NCBI GenBank assembly: GCA_019828545.1
Contig: JACVRA010000349.1
Span: 1 to 64,000 of the forward strand
Source of the DNA: Paracamarosporium sp. OC-R06-R3
Taxonomy: Eukaryota; Ascomycota; Dothideomycetes; Pleosporales; Didymosphaeriaceae
Direction: 5' to 3'
Length of the DNA: 64,000 nucleotides
A program made the position numbers and the translations under genes. This document shows positions 55,739 to 64,000 of the stretch, piece after piece. Under the pieces are notes generated by a model. That model was given only the letters and a program-made list of their open reading frames with translations, was not told the origin of the DNA and did no database searches. How positions within the stretch are numbered: the first letter of the stretch is position 1; each line of letters starts with the position of its first letter.

Positions 55739-56059
55739 TGTGAAACCAGCTGAAGAGATGTGGATTGCGTGTGCGCGCGGGACGTAGGCAGGACTTAAGC
55801 GACGGAGCTGCGCCTACAAGGCCCGAGATAGACATTCACTCGCGTGAGGCCGTCGGGCAACCCCGCGGCGGTGGTGGTGCGATGCTGGAGCCGAGGCGTG
55901 GAGCTGTTGGCGGGGTCCGCCCGGGACCGGCAGGTGTAGACGAGATAAGGCAGGGTGGGGTAACTATGGGACGAGAAGCCCAACATCCTGGTTCATCGTT
56001 ATCAGAGGGCTGCGAGACTGACAAAATCTATGCGAAACTTCTATCCAACACTACGTCTA
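55739..56059. other. Intergenic
   Basis: Short gap between the oxygenase promoter and the amidase 3' end, without a supported frame. Confidence 0.5.
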
Positions 56060-57838
56060 CTATAGCGTCCCTAGTGGGTACTCGCTCGGCATGTTCTCAT
56101 TGTCCGGCTTCATAACCGGCATCGCGCTATATTCCGGCACTCCAGCCTCCTCTTCCGCCCAAACTGGCGCTCGTCGAACCTTGACCAGCGTCTCCATGGC
56201 GTACCCAATGCCCAGCAACTTCTGATCTTCAAACCGCCTGCCCAAGATCTCCATGCCGATCGGCACGCCTATGGGTGCGTCGGCCGTTTTGTCGCTGAAC
56301 CCAATGGGCACAGTAACAACGGGATAGCCCGTCAGCGCAGCTAGAATACCGTTCCGTCCAGACTGAGCTGGCGACCCAATCTTCACGACGAGGTTCTTCT
56401 GCTCGGGGTAGATGACTGCATCTAAGTTGTTGGCATCCAAGGTGTTCTGCACCGCGAGCGTGAGGTTCTGGATGCCGAGGAGGTGCTCTTGGTAGGTTGC
56501 GTTATTGGTGGAAGATACGAGCGCCGTGTTGACGTACTCGTACTGTGATGGCAAGACCATGAACTCGCCCTTGGAAGCATTGCTAGCTTTGAGGCTGTAC
56601 AGCTCGTTGAGCGTGTTAGGCCGCTTGCCACCTAAGGACGGCCGCTGAAGATACTGGTCCATAAGCTCGCGGTACTCGTAGCGTTGGACGTCGTCAGCTT
56701 GGATGGCGGTCGCATTGTAGATCGTCTCGTTGATGGGCACGATGGTAACGCCGGCGGCCGTGAGTTTCTCCATCCAGGCATCCATGGCTTTGTTCACGGG
56801 CGCGACTTCGGGGTCTGAGGAACCGGCTCGGTTGAAGAAGCCATTCAAAACACCAAGACGGAGCCCCGCGAGTGACGCAGAAGACAGTTTGGCGGAGTAG
56901 TCAATGTTACGATTTTCCGGCGGGACGAGAGCCGTGGCGTTGTCAGCTGGGTCGTATCCAGGCTTAGACATGACTGTCAGTGCGACCGCTACGTCTTTGA
57001 TAGTGCGCCCAATGGCTCCGAGATTATCTTGTGTCAGGGAGATGGGCATGATGCCTGTCCGGGTTATCAAACCTCGCGTTGGACGTACGCTAAAGAGCGA
57101 GTTTGCAGACGCAGGGCTACGAAGCGAGTTGACGGTATCAGTACCAGTTCCGAAAACGCAGAAAGAGGCCGCTACTGCTGCACCGGTGCCGCCAGAACTT
57201 CCTCCAGGAGTCCGCGTCGAATCATAGGGATTGATCGTTTGACCACCCATCGACGAGACGGAAAGGCCTTCCAATGCCAACTCATGTAAATTCGCTTTAC
57301 CCAAGATGATAGCGCCTTCCTTCTTCAAGGCTACCACGCTCGGTGCATCTTCCGTGGGTTGGGAATCTTTCAATGCTAAAGTTCCTCCCGTGGTTGGCAT
57401 GCCGGCAGTGTCGTAGTTGTCCTTCAATACGATGGGAACGCAGAACAAAGATCCAGTTGCATTGCCTGCGGCGAGAGTTTTGTCCATCGAGTCGGCAATG
57501 TCCATAGCATCGGGGTTAAGCGTGATGATGGCGTTGGTGTGGTTGTTGTATGCTTCGATGCGCGCAAGAAAGGCAGAGACGACCTCGCGACAGGTGGAGA
57601 GGCCGGAGTGGATGGCATGCTGAACGGTCTCGACAGTGGCTTCTCTGGCGTCAAAATGTGCGTTCTGTGAGCTTGAGCGAGCAGCTACCGGAACTGCGGG
57701 ATGTCTGACGGTATCCATTGCTCGGGGCCTGGAACCTAGGGTGTCTTCCAGGGCACTATCTGAACCCTTACTAGGTTGTCCCGAAGCACCGCTGCTGAGC
57801 AGCAGCCCGGCGAGCAGAGTGAACGAAGCTGATACCAT
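56060..57838 (-). CDS. Secreted amidase (amidase signature family)
   Basis: Single exon, 592 residues, with signal peptide (VSASFTLLAGLLLSSGASG). The amidase-signature triad is readable: Lys139 in VPIVLKDNYD, the cis-Ser in GGSSGGTG (214-215) and the nucleophilic Ser239 in GTDTVNSLRSPAS. The usual GGSIR at the nucleophile reads VNSLR here, as in some fungal relatives. GLRLGVLNGFF starts the C-terminal half, and TVPIGFSDKTADAPIGVPIGMEILG is the normal end block. Such enzymes cleave amide bonds of small molecules or peptides; this one acts outside the cell or in the secretory route. A possible TATA-like TATATA lies at 57904-57909, about 65 bp before the ATG. Confidence 0.92.
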   Translation of the reverse strand: MVSASFTLLAGLLLSSGASGQPSKGSDSALEDTLGSRPRAMDTVRHPAVPVAARSSSQNAHFDAREATVETVQHAIHSGLSTCREVVSAFLARIEAYNNHTNAIITLNPDAMDIADSMDKTLAAGNATGSLFCVPIVLKDNYDTAGMPTTGGTLALKDSQPTEDAPSVVALKKEGAIILGKANLHELALEGLSVSSMGGQTINPYDSTRTPGGSSGGTGAAVAASFCVFGTGTDTVNSLRSPASANSLFSVRPTRGLITRTGIMPISLTQDNLGAIGRTIKDVAVALTVMSKPGYDPADNATALVPPENRNIDYSAKLSSASLAGLRLGVLNGFFNRAGSSDPEVAPVNKAMDAWMEKLTAAGVTIVPINETIYNATAIQADDVQRYEYRELMDQYLQRPSLGGKRPNTLNELYSLKASNASKGEFMVLPSQYEYVNTALVSSTNNATYQEHLLGIQNLTLAVQNTLDANNLDAVIYPEQKNLVVKIGSPAQSGRNGILAALTGYPVVTVPIGFSDKTADAPIGVPIGMEILGRRFEDQKLLGIGYAMETLVKVRRAPVWAEEEAGVPEYSAMPVMKPDNENMPSEYPLGTL

Positions 57839-58488
57839 TGTGGTCAGCCTTCTGCAGTACTCGATCCTTCAGAATTGAGTTGGGAGTGCGAGTATTGTCA
57901 GCGTATATACTGCTGATGCAGGGGTAGCACAGCGCAGTCGAATACGCCGCAAATTCCAATAAATTGAGAAACTTTAAAAGATACCTACGAACCACAATTG
58001 GGCGGAACAACGATAAATTATATACGCCTTGCCTGTTCCCCGTCTACCGTCACGACTCCCGGGTATCCGATAAAGGGTCCTCACGCTGAAGTGTAGCTTC
58101 TTGGCGGTGGTTACACGACGTTCTGTGTACCTTATCAACGCTGTGTTTGCCGGCCATCGGGTGACGTCGCGACAATGATTTAATCTAACCTTCTTTGATT
58201 ATCTAGCCGTGCCCAGTTAGGGTTTTTTTAGTGTAGATCAAACGCATTGGTCGTCCCATCATGGTAAGCAAGGAAAGCAAAACATCCCATCGGTGTGACC
58301 AACCAAGCCACACGCATGCAGAACCAGTGTGTACAGACAGGTTGTGTAGTATTGTTGTCTGCAGGCTGTTGAGCATGCTTACTGCTACTTACAGACGTCC
58401 CAGGGCGGTCAGCAGCGCTATTTTGTTTGTGGGGCAAAATTCACTCTTGATCCCCCCGCCATACACGTGGTTTATCTTCTCAAACAAT
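57839..58488. other. Intergenic, no supported gene
   Basis: Amidase promoter plus the 3' flank of the oligopeptide transporter. No frame is supported. Confidence 0.5.
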
Positions 58489-61201
58489 TTACCAGGTCTT
58501 TGGTCCAAACGTCTCACCTTCAGCCACAGTCTTACGGATTGCGGTATTTAGATAGTCCTGCAGTATATATGAGCATCGTATATTTACCCGACGGCTGCAT
58601 ACTTACCGTCGTCTCGAACGGCTTTTCGTTGCCCCACCAAGGAATCGCGTACTCCTTGAAAGTAATAGCGAAAAATATCACGATCGTCGAAAAAACCAAC
58701 CCTGCATCGAGCCCGGCTGCAGTGATATAATTGTACCTGTGCCACCACCCGTGCCACTTACGCATGATCCAGTAATTAAATACCAGGCCCCAGAGTGCCC
58801 AGGAGGAGAAGCTAAGAGGAGTTGCAGGTGGCAACCATCCCATAGCGCCAAGCATGACTGGCGCGTTTAAGTATCGAAGTGGAGACTTGGGAGCTACGCG
58901 CATGAGAAAGTAGCAGATGATGGGTAGGGCAGCTCCAATGAGCCAGTAGTAGTGGATTGAAGAGTATACTGAACCCGGTCCGAACATCCGATGAGGGCCG
59001 ATGACTCCCCAGACAATGCTGTTGGAGAAGAAGGCGCGGCCGTTTGGACAGGTGAAGTTGCTTTTCTGTAGGCGTGTGCAGACTTCTGGTATACTTTAGG
59101 TGGGCACACAAGTCAGCAATGTCTCTCACTCCAACTTCAATGCAAAGAGAAGCGCGTGACGTACTTTCCTAATGTCCAGTTCATGACAGCGATCTGTACG
59201 AAGGTTGCCCAAATGGTTGCCACAAGTTGGGCTGTGAATGCAGTCTTTGGTGGGACCTTCATATAATGCGCAAGTTTCAAATCGGCGGAGAACAACTGTG
59301 CCTGACCCAACGTGTTCGTGCTGAAGACCTTGAAGATCATGACACCAATGGGTTTCCCAGGGATCATGTACCCCGCAAGGAATGGCGATATGACGTTGAG
59401 AGACAGCATGATGTTGGTGATGCCAAAGATCATGCATGTTGGGATGACGAAGATCAAGCCGATAACCAGTGACACGAAGTACGCCCACCACGGCAATTGT
59501 GAATCATAAGCCAAAATAGTGGCCAGGCCAAAGCCAGCGAAGATGACGAATAGGATGCCGTACCACCAATCAGGGCAGGGGGCATATTTCTGCATAAGCT
59601 TCATGTGGATGTCCGGTTCTTGGTGTCGTGCGGCTTTGAAGCGATACCAGATCTCCTGACGATGGAATACAAGCACATGTACAACGGATGCAGTGAGCGC
59701 TGCGAAACTGAGCCCGTAATTCAGTGCCAATGTGGGTGCTAGGAACAAGGGCGAGTATGCTTTGTATTTCTCTAGGTCGAAAGTGAATTTCGGTCCGATA
59801 ATGTTGGTGACGTTGTATGCAGCCTGCGTGTTGTCGAATGTGGTCGATGTATTGATTGGCAGGTAATCACCATACCAGGAATTAGTGAAGGAAATACCAA
59901 GGGTGGTGATGATGATAAAGACAACCAATCCGATAAGAGTGTTGATATGCGCATGAGCGGGCGCAAGCAGAGGGTCCTGCAGGTAACTTGATACGTACGT
60001 CCAATCAAATGTGATCGGTATGAGTGACAGACCCGTGTAGCCGCCAAAGAGCTGGTTCACCACCACGTTGTCAGGCTTGATCCTAGTCTCGAATTAGAAC
60101 GGCGACGACGGGAAAGCGAGAAAAGTGCATTACCATGTAGCAAATGCGAAGACCTGGAGACCTTGCCAGATGACTCCTATCGTTGATGAGATACGATATT
60201 CGTTACAATTACCTCACTGTCACTCACCGGGGAACCAATAATAAACGAACATGCCACCCATAACAATGAGGAAGTATCGCATCCGAGAAATGCGCCATCC
60301 ATTCGCATCCTCGCTGGTGGGTTTTCGATCATGGAAGGCGTGGAGCAACGCAGCGTTCGAAAACTGTGTCGGCCAAATAATGGCTGCGGGCCAGACCTAC
60401 AAGATGGATGAGTCAAGTACACAAAAAAGATCGTATTGTTGGGCTTACCAGAAAGCGGCGAAAAAGTCCTGCAAGCGAGATTCCGATTACTTGACTGCTG
60501 AGCGTGAAGAGCAGTTGAAAGCCCCATGACATTGGGATATTGTATAGCGGCTTTGCTAAAAGCGCCAGGAGTGCATCTGTGGAATACGCGTAGTTGATGG
60601 AGATTCCCGCCATAATCTAGGAAGTGTTAGTATGTTAGGCAACGTGAGTGTATTAGGCACTGACCGTGATCACTGCATGTTCTTTGATGTTAAATGGACC
60701 TGTGTTAAGTGTCCACTTGATGCCAAAGGTGGTAAATTGCCTCGTTGGCATTACCCGAGCCCAGAGAACACCGAAAGGATATACTACTCTGTCGGAACGT
60801 AAGTGACGTGAATCTCCCACTATATGCTCTAACACCTACAGTAATACCACAATACTGGGGAAATTAATGTATGGGCTTCGCATCGACAAGAACATATTTA
60901 TGCCAGATGCAACAGTGACAAAGATCATGCCCAGGGCCCACGCTCGTACCGTGTTTGCAGGCTCTCCGCCATCTGTGTTTTTCACTGCAGCCCTTACCTC
61001 CTCGTAAGGCGAGTCTTCGATGAAGTCTGCTTCCGCCTTTTTGATCGCTTCAGGGTCGCCATCATGAGTCGCCGCATGCAACTCGTCAATCTTGTCTTGT
61101 CTCAAATTCGGATCCCATTGATGAGTTTTCTCCGTGATGTTGGCATGACCGGTCTCAACAGAGGTGCTGTACGTCGCCTTTTCGTGTACTACCTCGCTCA
61201 T
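58489..61201 (-). CDS. Oligopeptide transporter, OPT family
   Basis: Eight exons (61201-60840, 60788-60665, 60616-60449, 60396-60228, 60176-60134, 60082-59165, 59093-58607, 58530-58489), introns 48-76 bp, give 770 residues with every join in phase. The acidic N-tail holds SPYEEVRAAV, a hallmark of fungal OPTs, followed by NTVRAWALGMIFV. Later blocks are NTGPFNIKEHAVITIMA, WPTQFSNAALL, YYWFPGVIWQGLQVFAF, FDWTYVSSYL and GYMIPGKPIGVMIFKVF; the end is TVAEGETFGPKTW, the expected C-terminus. I count about 14 hydrophobic segments. The protein imports tetra- and pentapeptides or glutathione with protons at the plasma membrane. The terminal 13-residue exon is easy to miss. Placed beside secreted amidase and glycan hydrolases, it suits nutrient capture (inference). 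Confidence 0.93.
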
Positions 61202-63390
61202 ATTGAAGTGCTCCCCACTGTTGTTTCACAAAACAGACCTTTCTCCCTTAACGAATTGGTCGCCTTGAGAATTGAAGGCTTAGTAGCCCAAACGACTAGA
61301 CTTTGGTACGTAGCAGTAAGGACGAAGTGAAGCTTTTAGTGCCCGCGAAGCTAAGGAAGGCTCGCTTGGCTCGGTTGCAAGCATAGACGCGGGGATATAC
61401 AAGGGGCAGATAGTCACTGTGGTATCGCGATGAGGGGGCGCTTAACCGAAATAGGGAGGCATAGCGGTTGAATTGCAACCGTGAATCCGCCAATGGATCA
61501 CACAGCAGCGGTGGAACCAGAGTAGCGATAACCTATCGCAAAAGCAAGCCGTGTGCACGAGGGATGCGGAGGCGACAATGACCTGACTCTCGTTCTAGGG
61601 CTTATCTTTGATGTATCTAGCGAATGTCGGCAGTGAGTTGCGTTAAGCCATGAATGGACATATATGGTGAAAATCACCTCCAGGCTATCTACATGCGGAT
61701 TCAGACCTTGCGCAACTACCGTGTGCGCAACGATAAGCAGAATGCAGTGCGGCATTTGTACTCGATGCACTCCAAGCGTACGGCACAGTGGTATATTGCC
61801 GACGACGACTGCTTCCGTCCATGTCCAGGGTATCAACGGCTAGTGAGGAGTCTTTCTGCTTTTGCGATTGTCCGTATGTAGTATAGGCTCGTAGATCCTT
61901 TTCGTACGACCTTGAAAGCAATTGGGGAAAGCGTGAAGGCACGGTAGCTCGCCTGATCGAGCGGGGGAGCCACAAGGATCACCAGGCATTCCACGCATGA
62001 GTCTGTGGTGCAACTTGGTGCATTTGTATATGTTTTTGTATTGAGACAACCCGAAAAACATGAAAGCTAGTTCCGAGATGATATAGGAAGGTCTCTAGTA
62101 CGAGGAACATTGGTGCAGTTGGTTGAGGTCCAACCTGGATCCTACGCTTAGATCATCGGGTTTACATAATCACGGCAGCCATTCTCTGCACTCCGCGCCG
62201 ACCTTCCACGTGCCTTCCAACCCCCGACTATCCCTCAAACTACGTATTCAAGCCGTTTCCATTGTCGCAGACCGGAAAATGGCCTTCCGAAGACAGAAAC
62301 ACGTTCGGGTCTACCTCGGCGGCCCCAGCCGTGCGTGAAACGAACGATGCGACACCAACCCACAATCGGCGCCATAGGAAGATAGAACAAAACAATCAGG
62401 CATGAAGACATCTGCTCTTATTAGCATCTCAAAACACCGAGGCTACAGCACAGGTCCAGTTTCGTCAAATATTTTGCGTTTCGCATCATACAAAACGCAT
62501 GGAAAACCTGATTTCCTCGGCTGATCCGTTGCGGCGGGACATGAATATCGCTTTCGGTATTCCGAAAGTGTCATGAAACGAAATTATTTTTATCGTGCAA
62601 TGCACCACGATTCAACTGGCATCGGCCACATTGTAACTGTCACTGTTCCGCTTCGAGCGTAGGCAAGAACCACCAATTCATGATCTCCGCAAAATAGTCG
62701 CAAGTGGCCTTCTGATCGATATGTGCACCTGTGATCTCAAGGCCCTACGTTATGTTGTTTGGGAGTGGCCTAGCTTTGGCGGGCGTTTGATTCTTCACAA
62801 CTCAAATCGAACCTTGTCCCGTTCAAAACATAATACACTGGTCTCGACTGCCATTCGCCTTGCCCTTCTATTCTTAGCTTCAAGACACCTCGGCTCCTGC
62901 CTGATACTCTAAACTATGTTCATCACAGTCTCGTCTTTGATCTTACCTAAACTGCACGACCCACTCGGAATCTATCAATCATTCTTCCGGCGCCAAGATA
63001 CGTCAACACATCTTGGAAACAGGAAACACATCCTGCTTGTTCCTATTCTTGCCTCGATCACGTTTCATTGCTACAATTATGCGACTAGGAAGCTGCTCTG
63101 AGTCTTCGTCGGCGGTTAGATGCCTGGTTGAGAAACCTTATCACATCTTGGCCAAAACGAGTCTGCTTCTCGAGGACGGGACAACGAGGTCCGGTGAGTC
63201 AAGATCGAATCACAGCTGTTGAGCTTTGTGAGCTTTGGAATTTGAATGGCGGTATAAAAAGGAGCAGCCTCGCGACGAACTGAAGGACATCAGCGATCAA
63301 GATTCCCATCCAGCCTTTACAGTAATCACTACTCTCTACTTCCATTCATCCTTAATTGCCTATTTAATAACTTCACTTGACCGGTTCAAG
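61202..63390. other. Long divergent intergenic region
   Basis: About 2.2 kb between the transporter and the GAS1-like gene. Frames here are short and incoherent. No tRNA fold, repeat family or transposon end was recognised. Part is probably a large promoter for the strongly regulated gene at 63391. Confidence 0.5.
63253..63262 (+). promoter_or_regulatory. TATA box of the GAS1-like gene
   Basis: TATAAAAAGG lies 138 bp before the ATG at 63391, followed by a CT- and A-rich leader (63310-63385). Such a strong box fits a highly induced gene. Confidence 0.6.
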
Positions 63391-64000
63391 ATGTACTTCA
63401 CCAAGACTTCCGTTCTCTCTTTCGGCCTTTTGGCCACCAGCCAGCTCGTTGCAGGCCACAGCGCGGTGATCAAGGCTGTTGGTGATGCAGGTGGCCAGGG
63501 ATCTGCCATTGGTGGTACGTTCGCTCTTTCAGCAAACCAGAACATCTTACTGATTAACAACCTCAGTCGACCCCAACACTCCCCGTGATGGCACTGGCCG
63601 CAACCCCTTCCAGCAAGACTCCACCCGTTTCCGAGGAGACGCTGCCGATGTCTGCGGTGAGACTCTCGGTGGAGGTGACAACGATGTCCAGGCTGGCACC
63701 GCTCAGGTCATGCAGCTCAACGGCGCAACTCTTCCCCAGGTCTCCGCCGGTGGCATGCTCATGATGACTGTCCACCAAGTCAACGGTGACGGTGCAGGCC
63801 CCTACACCTGCATGATCGACGCCACTGGCACGGGTACTCAGTGGGCACCCGCCACAGTCGCGACGAACATTGACGGCAATGCTCGTGGCCGAAACAATGA
63901 CCAGGCTATGATGGATCTTCCTCTCAACGTTGCCATCCCGGCCAACCAGACCTGCACCGGTCAAGTTGCCGGCCAGAGCAATATCTGCATGGTCCGTTGC
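63391..64000 (+). CDS. Egh16/GAS1-like secreted protein (DUF3129), partial at window end
   Basis: Exons 63391-63514 and 63567 to beyond 64000 (52-bp intron, GTACGT, CTCAG) encode 186 residues inside the window. Signal peptide MYFTKTSVLSFGLLATSQLVAG, then GHSAVIKAVGDAGGQGSAIG, VDPNTPRDGTGRNPFQQDST, ADVCGETLGGGDNDV, MTVHQVNGDGAGPYTCMIDA, IPANQTCTG and SNICMVRC at the edge. These are the blocks of the Blumeria Egh16 / Magnaporthe GAS1-MAS1 family. Known members are secreted during appressorium formation and some are needed for full penetration; the biochemical role is unsettled. The C-terminal Ala/Ser-rich tail of the family, if present, lies outside the window. Confidence 0.92.

Noticed and set aside
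63563..63964. Minus-strand frame opposite the GAS1-like gene
   Set aside because: Antisense shadow; the plus strand holds all family motifs.
1..64000. tRNA, rRNA, CRISPR arrays, intact transposons
   Set aside because: None found by eye on either strand: no cloverleaf with GTTCRA-type loop in place, no regular repeat-spacer series, no transposase, reverse transcriptase or long terminal repeats.

Overview
This window reads as a gene-rich piece of a filamentous ascomycete nuclear genome, most likely a Dothideomycete close to Pleosporales (inference). Genes are monocistronic and mostly broken by short introns of about 44-60 bp with GTA(A/T)G(T/C)-like donors, CTAAC/CTAAT-like branch sites and CAG/TAG acceptors. 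The families are typical of plant-associated ascomycetes: Pth11-like receptors, a HET protein, an Egh16/GAS1-like secreted protein, UstYa, an APSES factor, OPT transport and many secreted hydrolases. I rebuilt exon structures by joining reading frames at splice sites; nearly all joins keep phase and give proteins of normal family length.

Layout. 0.5-6.4 kb: a norsolorinic-acid-ketoreductase-like SDR, a 2OG-Fe(II) oxygenase whose start codon is not visible, a thioesterase-like gene with a one-base frameshift, and a single-exon membrane-anchored protein of unknown function. 8.1-13.4 kb: one intact SDR beside relics (a possible small gene with a stop, the C-terminus of an FAD monooxygenase, an SDR lacking its nucleotide-binding N-terminus, a frameshifted UbiA prenyltransferase, an unidentified fragment), which looks like a decaying metabolic locus. 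14.0-15.8 kb: a HET-domain gene with an in-frame stop. 16.8-29.8 kb: a GT25-like glycosyltransferase, a DHHC palmitoyltransferase, a Pth11-like receptor, a secreted type-B carboxylesterase, and a secreted protein related to the C-terminal part of fungal class V chitinases but without a catalytic domain.

31-38.9 kb: a small fungal hypothetical, a Cys-rich single-pass membrane protein, and a compact group made of a UstYa/DUF3328 protein, a three-exon 65-residue secreted peptide and a cytochrome P450. UstYa proteins are oxidases of fungal ribosomal peptide (RiPP) pathways, so this group is the best candidate for an undescribed system here, although the peptide lacks the usual Kex2-separated repeats. 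39.4-47.7 kb: a second Pth11-like receptor, a divergent APSES (StuA-type) transcription factor, a histidine acid phosphatase, a C2H2 zinc-finger protein and a tiny single-pass membrane protein.

48-64 kb: an ACMSD-like amidohydrolase, a GPI-type GH20 hexosaminidase, a secreted GH47 mannosidase, a second 2OG-Fe(II) oxygenase, a secreted amidase, an eight-exon oligopeptide transporter and, running off the end, an Egh16/GAS1-like appressorial protein. Together the right half suits sensing, digestion and uptake at the cell surface (inference). No tRNA, rRNA, CRISPR array or intact transposon was recognised. Many broken genes, and one duplicated pair differing almost only by C-to-T/G-to-A changes, suggest past RIP-like mutation.
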